64,000 nt of DNA from Xenoacremonium recifei (taxonomy: Eukaryota; Ascomycota; Sordariomycetes; Hypocreales; Nectriaceae). The notes beneath the pieces are model-generated. The model ran no database searches and had not been told where the DNA came from. It saw nothing but the letters and a program-made list of their open reading frames with translations. Positions 37,320 through 48,424 of the stretch are shown piece by piece (position 1 is the stretch's first letter; the number at the start of each line of letters is the position of its first letter). The DNA is taken from contig WOFQ01000001.1 of assembly GCA_012184525.1 (NCBI GenBank), positions 620,001-684,000 on the forward strand. The letters are read 5' to 3'. Both the position numbers and the translations under genes were made by a program.

Positions 37320-39182
37320 ATTGAGATTGATGGGATTTTTAAGAAGGGAGAATGAAGCGCTTCGTTGTACAGTCTGATTTATATGGCTGATGTTCAGGGC
37401 CTGAATGCTAAGACTTTAATGGGAGAAGAGGGCTCTCTTATAGTTTTGTCCAGAAAGCATCCGAAGAGGTTCCGTTAAGATGCTACGTCCTCTCTGGAAT
37501 ACTCTGCTGGGGCATCTAATGCTCATGCTCAATGGTAAGTTTCTACTGCAAGTTGCGCCGTTGAGCTTACGCGCTAGAGAGCTGCACAGATGCCGAGAAC
37601 GAGCACGAGCAGGGGCTAAGAGGGCCATTTGCGCACGTAAAAGAATCGTGTATTGTGTGGAATGCTCCTTGCCCAGCTTGCATCGTTTTCGTGCCTCGTC
37701 CTATCATTTCTAGCCAACATTCATCAGATCCAATGATGCAATTCCAACTTTCCGAAGTAGATGGGATTTTCCCCATGGAACAGCTGAAATGCACTCCGCT
37801 TTTAGGCGAAAACGTCGGTGAATGCTGTCAGACGCATTAGTTTCCCAAATTAGGATAGACGCCGCAATAGAAACTGAGCTGAAGACGACATAGGAAGCTA
37901 TCGAATCCTGCATTGCTGCGAGTATACGCCAGAAGGAAGTCGAACGAGGATTACGTCCCCCGCAGGCACAATATTCGCAAGAAGCTTATAAAATTACAGC
38001 TGAAGTCCAGGCTAACTGAGACACGCATAAAGACCCTAACCTTGTCTGTCAGAAACAATATATTGAGTGCCAGCGCAGCGTTTTTGGTCTCCACTGGTCA
38101 ACCCAAGTCGGTTCGAAACAGGGATAGATGTGCGGAGTATCAACCTGCAAGGTCGCAGCTGACCGTTGGCAGTCGACGTCTTATTGGTGCCCGATTCTGG
38201 AGAAAGGCCTGGCTGTTAAGAGGCCGTATTTATAACTTCTAGTGGCTACCGTTGGCCGAAACCTATACCCGGATTATGATACGGGTGATGGATTATTGAG
38301 AACCATTGGATCATCACTTCACGGAATCACGGGTGCATCCACTTGCTTCCATCACCATCACCAAATATTGAATCCGAAAGGGATGGACCTCGTGTAAGCC
38401 TATGACTAAGTTACTCCCGTCAATGAGCCATAATTATTTGCACAGCCGTTCTTGCCTTTGACAGTCTAGAATCAGCCATTGAGCTTCTGGGGTTTTTATC
38501 GTCGTCGCCACGAGTCGGACTTCTGATGACAGCTGGATTTCAGGTGACATGCACAACATTCGATCAGTATTAGCGAGGGTGTGGAAGCTACCTGAACTAA
38601 CGACTACCAGCCCTAATCCTTGCAGACCGCCTGAGCCCCGTTGCCGAGTGCTCCGAAGTCTATCTCGACTCTTCAGACGGAATTGTTCCGCATTGGCCTG
38701 ACACGACTCGTAACGTGCCAGTACTCAGGCTCAGACGTGCACAAACTTATGCAAACAAAATTCTCTCAATCCAGACTATAACTGTCTTTCGATTTAATTT
38801 GATCTTACCAGCATGGAAATTCTCGGGCCATCTGCTCGGAAGTACGCCATTCAACACCATCAAATTAATTGACCCAGTCAATGTACCTGTTGCAATGTAT
38901 TAGCTCTTACGCTTTCTTCCTTCCATCATCAAATGAAGTTGACTTAGCTCTCATGCATTTGCATGACGTAACCTTTGCAGCTGACTTGCGGATAAATAGT
39001 AGATTGCAGACTCGAACCAAGTGCATTTGATCACCTCGTTACCAAACACATATAGAAGTCGTCTCGTTCCTGTCTTGGCACCAAAAAAAAGCCTGCGGTT
39101 TTATAAATAATACTTACACGCGAATGAATAGAGGGCCACCTCTTGAAACATTGGAGGGGTTGGGCCTAGAGTTGCCCTGAGT
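37320..39182. other. Intergenic, becoming AT-rich
   Basis: Starts with the promoter of the propeller/coiled-coil gene, then grades into an AT-rich island after about 37900. No frame is convincingly coding. A GGTTCGAAAC sequence near 38110 superficially resembles a tRNA T-loop, but no cloverleaf can be drawn around it. Confidence 0.4.
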
Positions 39183-39264
39183 AAGGTTTATGTGACCGGA
39201 GATGACATCGACGTCAATTCCATAAGGTTTATGTGACCGGAGATGACATCGACGTCAATTCCAT
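39183..39264 (+). repeat. Exact 2 x 41-bp tandem duplication
   Basis: Two adjacent identical 41-bp copies (39183-39223 and 39224-39264) beginning AAGGTTTATGTGACCGG. No gene is disrupted. The identity of the copies points to a recent duplication or an assembly artefact. Confidence 0.9.
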
Positions 39265-39646
39265 ATCCGATCAAAACTCGCTTTGTGCCCATTTCTGGGA
39301 ATCTCCACGGATTCTATGACAACTTGGGAGGTTTAAAGGGGCGAAAGAAAAATATCCTACTAAACGGGGCGCAGAGGTGGTTCGTCTATGGGAAAATAAC
39401 TAATATTTGCGATCATGATAATTATGATAATGGTCCAAAATCAATGGGTCTTGAAAGGTTTTCGATAATTTGTGTCAAGTACCCTGGGCTTCCCGAACAC
39501 GCAGCTTTACAATAACAGAACTCTCACAATGTATTACCAGACGAAGATCTTAAGGATACAACGTGTAGCGACCAAAACGAGGATTTGATGTATACCTGCG
39601 CATCAAGAAGAATGAATTTGGCAAATAATATTTTCAGGTCCGACGT

Positions 39647-40050
39647 CTAATGTCGAATCCTGAAGTGGGTGCGAAAGACAGGCATATCATTACGATAGAT
39701 ATTCCAGAACAGAAGGATGCTGAAGTCTACAGTGGATGGGATTTTCCATAATGCCCTAGAACGTGTACGCTCGATATAGCATCCTCCTTTATCTTTCTGA
39801 TATGCAAACAGGGTCGCCCTTCTTTTTTTAGTACTTTCCAAATAAGGAAGTTTTTCACGGCAGTGGATGTTGGGGAAAATCTTCGGCTTGCGATAGTGCC
39901 GCCAATCTTGCAAGAAACAACCAAGCATCTTGAATTCATCATACAAGTATTCATACCGCGATAGATGGCATGCAGCTCAGGATCAGTGTAGAGCTCTATC
40001 AATATCATCTTTTCAACATCTTTTGTTAGCAAGGGCATTATTGATAGCAT
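39647..40050 (-). pseudogene. Possible broken ORF of unknown family
   Basis: On the minus strand, a frame running from about 40034 (PLLTKDVEKMILIELYTD) is open to near 39935. A second frame, shifted by one base, continues from there to the stop at 39647 with about 99 sense codons (YDEFKMLGCFLQDW...). Read together they look like one protein with a single frameshift, because no intron of workable length removes the junction. Composition is AT-rich like the surrounding island. I do not recognise a family; chance cannot be excluded. Confidence 0.25.
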
Positions 40051-40375
40051 AGGGCATTTCGTACACTGTTGATTCTTATCACAACTACGTCAGAGCACGA
40101 GAGCGAAATTACAATATGACATCGCAAGATTCTATTCCAAAGGTCTTTATACTATATTTAATCTCCTGTTTGGGTTCATGGCTGAAATCTTCCGGGTAGG
40201 CAGCAAGTATACTTGGGGTAGGTAATTAAATTGTGCAGGTTAGACCGAGGCTGATCGTTGTGTTTAGACCATTGGCACAGGTGAGCAGAGCTTTGCGTCT
40301 GTCCGTCCATATTTAACAAATCAAAGTGTAAGCAGGACTTCCCCTCTGCTAGATTCATACTCAATGTCAGCATAG

Positions 40376-41495
40376 ACTCTGGTGTATCCAGGTAAGTCAT
40401 CGACGCCAGTCATACACCTACAGATATGCTTAACCAAAAAAATAGCTCATACCACAGTGCGTGGATAAGCCCCTCTCAAGTCCATCACTCAAATTATACT
40501 GAGTTATCTCCAGGATATGGACGAATTGGAGGACAAAGAGCACCAAGGGACTACCTGGTTCAATGATGTTCTTATGGGCTCTATGTATGATTGGGTCGGT
40601 TACATGATTGCGTTAGCCTGACATTTACTAGGTGGTTCGGTTTTTGGGGCTTATGCCATTGTTCAGCGTTGGAATATTCCCCTCCAAGTTCAGCCGAACT
40701 GTCTCATGGTGTTTTCACTGATAAATTGGACTCAAACTTTAATATACAATCAGTGAGTTCTCGTTGCAGCGTCGTATCTTGATATACTAATAGGCCTATC
40801 AAAGGAAATGGCGTCGCCTTAATGCAATCAGCCTGGGATCTGTGATATCAATCCTGCTTGGCGGTATTGAAGTAGGCATTGTGTTAGGACTGCGGGTAAG
40901 GACTTTCTTCACCCTGATACTATTTCAGAGTTTATATATATTTACTTACTTTCCTTTCTCTATAGAGATTGCATGGGAAACGGTTCGATGACTGTGTTTT
41001 GGCGATTGGAATTATCGCCGGCGCTCTACTTGTGGCTGGATTGCTACCACCTTATCTCGAAATCTGGATCCGCCACGGTAGAGTTATTGGAATCAGCTGG
41101 GTAAACCTACACTCTGGATGACAGAGTAAGGGATGATGGCGATGCTGACCTTTTCAGATATTTCTTACAGCAGATTGGCTTGGTGGTTTCTTCTCGCTCA
41201 TGGCTCTAGGTAAGCTTCAAAGTCCAGTTCGGTCCTCCGTGACTTAGTATTAACTACATGGGTAGTGGCTCAATCCAGCTTCGATATTTTGGGAGGCGTT
41301 CTTTATACACTCTGCTGTGCCATCGAACTAGGTATATTTGTATGCCATTGGATCTGGTTATTACGAACAAGGAAAATCCGCCAAGAAGCCCAAAGTCTAG
41401 ACGTAACATTCGAAGAGGTCCTGCGGAATCATGATGGAGAATCAGATTATGATAGATGGGTGGAGAGGAAGCTCAGAATCAAAACAAAATCCTAA
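40376..41495 (+). CDS. PQ-loop repeat membrane protein (5' exon not located)
   Basis: Eight exons can be joined in phase: 40376-40391, 40446-40456 (11 nt), 40514-40584, 40632-40752, 40805-40895, 40966-41100, 41158-41209, 41266-41495, giving 241 residues. The first PQ motif is LWCIQ-LIPQIW, built across three exons; the second is LLPPYLEIW with PP for PQ. Helices correspond to the seven-helix PQ-loop/cystinosin-type fold (for example NIPLQVQP, ADWLGGFFSLMALVAQ, GGVLYTLCCAIELGIF). The tail is basic then acidic (RTRKIRQEAQ...). Fungal members are mostly uncharacterised; relatives export amino acids from vacuoles. The initiating exon (about 15-25 codons) is missing from my model; a candidate ATG at 40116 does not join cleanly, so the 5' end may be lost or use weak splice sites. 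Codon use is AT-rich, unlike neighbouring genes. Confidence 0.75.
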
Positions 41496-42945
41496 GGTTC
41501 AGTCTTATTGTTTGGGGGCTTAACAAGGGCTACGAAACCCCAACAAGGCCGACATGGGAATCGGATTTCTTGTGTTCTGATATTACCAAAATGGCATTGA
41601 AAGATTGGAATACATCAAATCAAATAAGTAGGCCATGTGAACCATAGAAACAGTTACTAAGGTTTGCTACATTATCGCTATCAAAACATCAGTTTCCTTG
41701 CTGTTGTACAGAAACCTCAGGCCATTCCTCTCTGTCACTCCACATCAGCTTCAATAGTAATTCGTACTCGCTGAACATATCATTGTAAATTGAGCAAACG
41801 AAACTGAACCGTAAAATGAGAATTCTCCAGGAAATAGCCGTGAAGACTCTAATTCATTGACCTCCACCGAAACTCCGACCCTGTTGCCGGTTGCCATGCA
41901 TACAGCATTTCGTTGCCTGGACCCGCTGGGCGATATCAGTAATACCTGCTATGGACACCCCATTCACGGTTCAGATATGGTAAACTACTTTTTGCGTCTT
42001 TGATGTTAGTCCTCTCCACTAGAAAGCTCACCGTCTACTCCGGCGGCAGATATCCGAATATGGAAATTCTCGGACCCGGGTCTCGGAGGTCCACACCGGG
42101 TGGGCCCCATATTTCTGTCCCGCTACCGGCGGAGACTCGGTCCTGAACCGGCACCATGGACGGATACGACGACAAGCAAGTATGTCAGGCGGCCTTCAGC
42201 AATGATCTCCGTTCTCAAAGGCTCTCGGTAGTAAGTACAGATACATCCAGGTCCCTTTTTCGATACTCCGGGACTATCCGTAATTGCAGGTGAGTTGGGC
42301 AATGTCCAGTGGCCCAATGTGGCTACAGCCATCCGCGCAAAGAGCTGGGATCAAGGAAGGCTACGATGCATTTTTAGGATACATCTCAACAGAGTCCCAG
42401 CTTAGATCCTAGGCTAGCGCGGGACGGAACATGAGATTTGACACCGCCCCTCTGTTATTGCCAATAGATTTGTGATGCCACACCGGGACGCAAAGGGGGG
42501 TGTCCCGCCGCTGTAAGCCAGCGCAACACCCAAGCAATATCGTCGATGGGAACTGCCACTTGTGTCTTAGGCAGAGTTTTGGTATGGTCGATTGGCCAAT
42601 CTCTAGCTGGGTCTTTGTTGATGGCGTCCTCCCTTGCAGAAATTTCTGCTGGCTGAGCGGCTGTCACGGCTCTGCACTAGGCGACGGTGGCGTAAGGCCA
42701 GACAAAGAAGCTGTGCAGAGTCTACGTAGTTGTAGAGAAAGACCAAGAGAGCTGGTCAGGTGCTCTTAAGCAGGTGACGCTGATTACGACGCGGCTCGCT
42801 TATAAATCCAGAGCCTGCGTTGCCCCCTTTCCTCTTCTACCCAAGCAACCCAGCGCTTCTTCATAAGGCAAACAAGCAAGCACGAGGTTCTCCCATCTCT
42901 CCAAACTCTACTCAATCCTCATTCTTCACTTATCCAACCGCATCT
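41496..42945. other. Intergenic between PQ-loop gene and split frame
   Basis: The AT-rich island ends near 42000. A GACCCGGGTC palindrome with nearby CGG triplets lies at about 42074-42083. A TATA-like CTTATAAATCC is near 42800, followed by a pyrimidine-rich leader to the ATG at 42946. No gene is supported. Confidence 0.45.
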
Positions 42946-44235
42946 ATGATGGCTCAAAGCGAGACTCCCGACTGTCCGCATCCGAGACTCACGGCCGCAC
43001 AGGGCTTTGGGATCGGTTTATGCGTGGGCGTCACTGCCACCGCCCTCATCATGGCCGGCTTCTACCTCTACATCAATCGTCGCCAGACGCTTACCACAAC
43101 GTGGTATCACACCATTGACCGAATCCGCAGGAGCGTCTTCCACAAGTCTTATTCAGGTGATGTCGTCCGACTTAGGATCTATCCATGAAGGCGTGGTCCT
43201 CGCCGCGACTCGATGGAAATCGGCATCCCGATGCGTCAGTACCCGGGAGGAATCTCTATGCAGAACCCTCTCGACTGTCTGCGCTGGCCTATGGGCTTTG
43301 AGAACTGGGAACGGGAATTGGCCGTGCGTTGCCTGATCAGCGACGTGCCGTACAATTTCATCAACAGAGTCGGCGATGTGGCCCCTACATTGTTCAACGA
43401 GGAAAACCTCGTTGCCCTCGCCGGTCCCCCAAAACTAGTCCCTAACACAACCTGGTCTGAGGAACTGGCTCTCGAAGACAGAAGGGTTGCAGCCGTGATG
43501 TGTTTCATCTCACAGGCCCTCTTGAAATGTCTACAGCTGAATGCCGACCTCGACCGCACGCTTCTGCCCCGGTACGTCGCCGAAACGTACGCTCTCATGA
43601 TGACCAAAGAGTTCAGCCGGGAACAAATATGTACGTTTCTCTTGCTTTCGTCCTGATGTCGAGCTAATAGACGTCTAGATTTCCGATCCATCTGGCGACA
43701 GCTCACTGGCCTTCTCCTGGAAGAATGGTATCCCAAATTCAATATGCCGCCCGTCGATCCTCGCCGAGAGAACATTTCCCGCGTCGCTACAAGCATTATC
43801 GAAGCCTTGTCTCCAATCCACGACGACAAGGACGGTACAGAGGAGAGATTTATGAAGTTTCTCTGTGATTGCGGTATGAGAATTGCCATGCTAGGCTTCC
43901 ACCTGTTAATGGAGGGCGACGAATGACAATGGGACTGGACGGACCGGTCGGATCCCAACCCCGTCGTCTTTCCAGGCCTAACGCTGGTCCGAACGAACAT
44001 GCGAACAGGCCACCGCAAGTTGATCCACGTCACAAATCCAATCACTGAGAGAGCGTACCGTATAAAAGAGAATGGGGGGAAGTATCTAAGGAAGCTGTCC
44101 GAACCTCGGCTTAAAGACCTTCCTCTTCGTGTGCCGTCACCGAATTCCCCCAACAGGCAGCCTGGTGGTGTATGGTTCGCTCCTGGGCAAGAATGGCGAG
44201 CGCTGGGAAGCAACGTCGTGGAGTCGTCCGAGTAG
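42946..44235 (+). pseudogene. Long frame interrupted by two in-frame UGA codons, unknown family
   Basis: A single reading frame starts at ATG 42946 and continues through one intron (43631-43678, GTACGT...TCTAG) to a TAG at 44233-44235: 414 codons, with TGA at codon 81 (43186-43188) and codon 311 (43924-43926). The first part encodes a short head, a membrane helix (GFGIGLCVGVTATALIMAGF) and a basic segment. The middle, from about 43213, reads like ordinary protein (LDCLRWPMGFENWERELAV...). After the second TGA another ~102 codons stay open and coding-like (QWDWTDRSDPNPVV...). No good splice pair removes either TGA; the GT sites near the first are weak. Options: nonsense-mutated pseudogene (CGA to TGA), separate shorter proteins, UGA readthrough, or sequence error. 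I do not recognise the family. Confidence 0.5.
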
Positions 44236-44493
44236 AAGTGTAGTTCAATAAGACTGTGTGTTCCGTCATATCCTTCACTCCGTGCCCCGTGTAGACACCT
44301 GCTCAAACGATCGTTGATAAACTTCGCCCGCAGGGGCTCTGTACGCCGGATACACACTCCCTAATCCTTGTTCAACACCGAAGTCTATAGTCTATTACCG
44401 CTCCCTGAACCAACTTCCAGTACTCTAAACCCTCTACGGCTCCCTAAGCCTATCCCCAGCTCCCTAAGCCCTTGGCCTTGGCCTTAACCTGGC

Positions 44494-45202
44494 CTACTGC
44501 ATCTTCATCGCTCGCTGGACGTGGTGTGTGAGGCGATATCCCTCAAGCTTCTTGAGCACTGTGATTGCAAATCAGGTCAGCGTGCTATCTCATCTAATCT
44601 AGGCCTTTACCAGACAGTAACTCACATTGATCAAGAGAATCTGCTCCACGGGATTCGAGGGGGCTTCCGTAGAAGGAGGATTCCGTCACAGCGCTCGGAT
44701 ACTGTCCCATTGGGGCAGGTCCAATGAGTGAGTTGAACACGGTCGGCACTTGGCTCGGGGGCAAAATATGCAGCTCGAGCTGGCGCATGAATACCATGTG
44801 CATGAAGTTGATGGCGCCCAACATCGCCGAGTGGGCGAAGCGCAACACCTTCTCCCGGTCCTCCAACTTGGCCTTGTTCCTGAGGACATATTCGAAGCGC
44901 TGCTTCGTGCTAATCTTGCCTCCCTTGAGCACAAACTTACCGAAATCGTCGAGAGCATGGATGGTGCCCTTGATGGTGGACATAATCCAGCTGCGGTAGT
45001 GCTGCGGCAAGCTCCGGAAGGAGTCAATAGTGTCTTTCCGGCAGTTGAGGGCGTGTTCCAGATCCTTCTGGACTTGTTCCAAGAGAGAGATGAATGTTGG
45101 TGCGTCCTCCTTGACGCCATAGATCTTACAGCCGATCTCGACGAGCTGGTAAGTGGCGGCGATGCCAGAGAGAACGCCAGAGACGATGCTGATGGGATCC
45201 AT
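44494..45202 (-). CDS. Small protein resembling fungal STAND/HeLo-type N-terminal domains
   Basis: Two exons (45202-44626 and 44558-44494; GTGAGT...CACAG intron) give 213 aa. Without the intron the frame would end a few codons into it; splicing gives a coherent basic tail (LLKKLEGYRLTHHVQRAMKMQ). The start MDPISIVSGVLSGIAATYQLVE is typical of the amphipathic N-terminal helix seen in many fungal NLR/STAND-associated domains (HeLo-like, SesA and related), and the rest is predicted helical. No NACHT or NB-ARC domain follows, so it is a stand-alone protein. Related domains can act in fungal self/non-self recognition and regulated cell death; assignment here rests on general resemblance only. Its upstream region contains short direct repeats. 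Confidence 0.65.
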
Positions 45203-45317
45203 GTCGAATGAAGTAGCGGTGATAATGAACGGGAAGTGACGAGGGAGAGGATATAGAGGAGATGTTGAAGGGCCTCTGTTGCGAGTTGCAGAGTAGGGCA
45301 GGTGTTTCTAGTCGGGG

Positions 45318-45435
45318 CTGATCAACAGCGAGCTTGGTGGTATGGCGAATGTTGGACAGCGAACTTAGACGAAGGGCAAAGCGTCTGATCAACAGAAAGT
45401 TTGAGTGCAAAGCGAAGGGTCTGATCAACAGCGAG
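45318..45435. repeat. Short direct repeats upstream of the HeLo-like gene
   Basis: The 11-mer CTGATCAACAG occurs at 45318, 45385 and 45421. The last two copies also share a preceding GCAAAGCG and a GAAGGG block, suggesting a degenerate unit of about 35 bp. The repeats lie about 115-235 bp upstream of the gene's ATG, in its probable promoter or leader. Confidence 0.7.
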
Positions 45436-46455
45436 CGTTGGTCTTGAGCACTTCGCCCATCTCCATCCCAACCCTTCATCCTTATATGCCCATCCACGAC
45501 ACTGACGCCCCCCAGAGAACCAGCCCTTCATCGCCCAGGAGCCAGGCTCACGGGCCAGCCATCAATCCGTCTGAATAGACTACTCACCATGGTCGGCCGC
45601 GCGCACAGCCTCGTAGCGTGCAGCAACTGACCAAGCAGATGCCACACAGCGACATCACCGGGGTCTCTTGAAACCGCTGTTCTAAATCAGATGCAAGCGA
45701 GAGCGTAGAACGTCCTAGAGGACTGGTGAAGTGGCCCGTGGGCAGCCACGCCGTGCGGCCTCCTGACCGCGGAGAGCATTAGTCTGGCGGAGAGACACGC
45801 CATATGCCAGCAGCATGACCACGCTTGTGATTCACGCCGTGGAGGAGACAAAGAAAGACACCGGCAACATCCTCAGGTTCGAACAGGGTCATCTCGTGGT
45901 TGGCATCTGTGTCTTGTATTAACTGGGGACGAAACCGTTACCCCATTGTGTAGTCTCAAGCAAAGCCTCCTCCTCCCGCTAACGCCGCCTCTCAAACGCC
46001 CCTCCAGTCCAAGAATGCAGTCCGGGCCTAGCTATGGCCAGACTCTGTCGATGGCGAATGTCGGGCTCATGAGTGTTCAACATCATCGGCGGCTCCCGTG
46101 TTTGATACGGGGGTGGTTCCCGTGTGGAACGGACGGGTCGGTAAGGGACCTCTTTCGCAAGTACCTTTGATGTGAACGGAAGTCGGTGAGCTCTCCCGCA
46201 TGGGTGCTGCCGATCGTTCGCTGGCCCTCTGCTCCCAGTTCTGCCTTGTCAGCTGTGGCTGCGGCCAAGGGAGATTAAGGGCTCCCTGATGCCCTCAGAA
46301 GCAATGAGATGCTGTTGGTAGCCCGGCGCCTGGCCAAGGGTATCTCGTCGTCTGCGCCTGTTTTTTTGCTTTTTCTCCTCTTCCAGCCTTTTCCCCTCCG
46401 CTACCTGCGGCTAACCGCCGTCTTGGTCAGAAATCCTAGCAGGCCTCCCCCATCA
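45436..46455. other. Intergenic, no supported gene
   Basis: Between the HeLo-like gene's promoter and the 3' end of the arylsulfotransferase-fold gene. Small frames such as 45946-46170 have no domain or splice support. Nothing else stands out. Confidence 0.45.
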
Positions 46456-48410
46456 TCACCTCTGTCCCGGCTTGACATTAGCATCTCCTCCTCCTGGTCC
46501 GGCACCAACAGGTGGTTCGGGCTTGATGAACTCCGTCTCCATCTCTCGGCGGAACTCGTTTACTTCGATGTTATGCTCGTAGTCCCATATAGGTGTCTTC
46601 TTCAGTGTCTGGCCGCTGGCATCCAGGGCTCGGATCTGGATCCATTTGAACCTGTCAACGGGGATCTCCGTCTCAAAGCCCCGTTTGGGGACCGTCTTTA
46701 GGTAGTCGACAGTGATAATTTCAGCGCCCTGGTCGTCTCCAACGTACTGTAGCCCCCAAGTCAGCAAACAACACGCAAACCACACCCCCTGAACGGATCA
46801 CAGCAGCTACTTACCACTGCCCAGGACCGGACCTCAGTGGCCCCGTTCCAGCTCACATACACACGCTGCTTAGCCCAGTCGGTGCTGATGTCCGGGTCCG
46901 TCAGCGGCATGCCCAGCCAGTCGCCCTTGTAGGCTCGGTAGCTCGCCACTGTCTTGCCGAACTTATAGCCGGGGTCAAAGGGCCCAAACTGGATGTCCAT
47001 AACACAGCGGCCTTCCTGGGTGTACTCAGTGACAGCCGGGTTCGACCCCCAGCCTACGACGTAGTTCCCCCCCGGCACGCCGTTACTAGCCAGCGCCTGA
47101 ACGTTGCCCATCGAACCACTCTGCAGGCTGTGCGGGTTGAGGAACGCGGCGCCGAGACGTGCCGTCATGTGCTCATAGTCAAGCCAAAGACGCTTGCCCG
47201 AGCTACAGTCCTTACTACAGCCCGTATGGCCAGGCCGATTACTCGAGTGGTGGTTGTCGAAGAAAGTCAGCTCCGTGTTTTCGTCGTTGCGGAAGCGCGC
47301 GTGGTGCTGCCACGAGAAGTCCAGAGCCAGACCATCCGAGATGTCTTCAAACATGTTATGCTTGCCGCCGAGCATCCAAATGGGCTTGCCGCGCCGCTCG
47401 GCGTTGTTGCCGCCGATGAGGGCGATCATGTGCAAGTGACGGCTGGAAATGAGATAATTGCCGTCGCGGACCTGAAATAGGGGTCAGCAACGTTTCATCC
47501 GGTATTCTCGATCACTTCGTCCGAGAATAGAGGGGGAATAAGTGCATACCTTTTGCACCGAGTTCAGATGGAAGAAGTCATAGTGTTTGTTGTACTTCTC
47601 AAACGAATCCTCCGGCTCGTACCATTCCGTCGCCGACCACGAGAACAACACCTCCCCCGTCTCGACATCTATCTCTTGGAAGAAGCAGTTCATCATCCAG
47701 TCGTCGTCCTTGCCGCCAATACCCGTCAGGTTCCACTGCACCCAGTTGTAAGCCGTCAGCAGCGCCGTTCCATCATCAGTCAATTTGCACTCGTGCAGAT
47801 CGGCGTTGATGCCAATGTGCTGCGTCGTGATCACATGCCGTTGGCGATACGAGTGATCGTAGAGCACGCAAGCACCCTTTCCTCGGCCGCTGATCTTGTT
47901 GCCCTCCCAGAATGCCAGATAATTGGTGCCGCGATAGGGTTGCGGGCGGAAGTTCATGGCCGATTTGCGCGTGGTGCCCTCGGTATCGGCCCATACGAGG
48001 CTTAGGTCCGTAGCATTGAAGATGTATGGCGCAGGCTTCGTGTTGGGTTCGGTCGAGGTGATGAAGAGAAAAGGCGCTGACGTCTCTCCCAGATATTCGG
48101 CATCCCAGACGTTGACGCCCCAGATGGGCGCTACGATGGGCGTGCTGCGGTACGTCTGGTTAGGGTTATAACCCAGCGCGCCCGAGTTATACAGCGTGAT
48201 GTTGAGCTCGCCGAATATGTCGACTTCGGGCGCTTTTGGCGAATCGTCCAGTGGTGGCGGGTTGTCCAAAGGAAGCGAGTCATCCTGTGGGAGCGAGCCG
48301 TCGAGTGCCGGGGCGAAGTCGTCCTGCGCCTGGGAGAGCGACACCAATCCCAGGATGACGCCCAGCACGGCGAGCCAGACCGAGGACGACATGACGCGAG
48401 ACCATTCCAT
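46456..48410 (-). CDS. Secreted arylsulfotransferase-fold (ASST) protein
   Basis: Three exons (48410-47550, 47471-46815, 46746-46456) give 602 aa. The N-terminus is a signal peptide (MEWSRVMSSSVW then a Leu/Val-rich core, cut near SQAQ). An acidic Pro/Asp-rich linker precedes the ASST-like propeller domain: HIGINADLHE, DGNYLISSRHLH, then IWMLGG and HARF/DNHHSSNR motifs. Several His and Arg in these motifs correspond to the conserved residues of fungal Arylsulfotran_2 proteins. The bacterial enzyme moves sulfate between phenolic compounds; fungal members are secreted and largely untested, so the activity is inferred by family only. N-glycosylation sites (NLT, NQT, NAT) are present. A second in-frame ATG six codons downstream (48392) is an alternative start. 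A short uORF ends overlapping this ATG. Confidence 0.85.
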
Positions 48411-48424
48411 TAAGCCAGTTCCAT
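48410..48424 (-). promoter_or_regulatory. Four-codon uORF overlapping the ASST start codon (UAAUG)
   Basis: On the minus strand ATG GAA CTG GCT TAA begins at 48424; the A ending its TAA is the first base of the predicted main ATG (48410). Such UAAUG overlaps can couple termination to re-initiation. It matters only if transcription starts upstream of 48424, which the sequence does not show. Confidence 0.5.

Noticed and set aside
38105..38125. GGTTCGAAAC as a possible tRNA T-loop
   Set aside because: No matching T-stem, anticodon arm or A-box could be fitted around it.
44400..44475. CTCCCTAAGCC motifs resembling telomeric CCCTAA
   Set aside because: Only two or three imperfect, spaced copies between two convergent genes; no tandem array and no other sign of a chromosome end.
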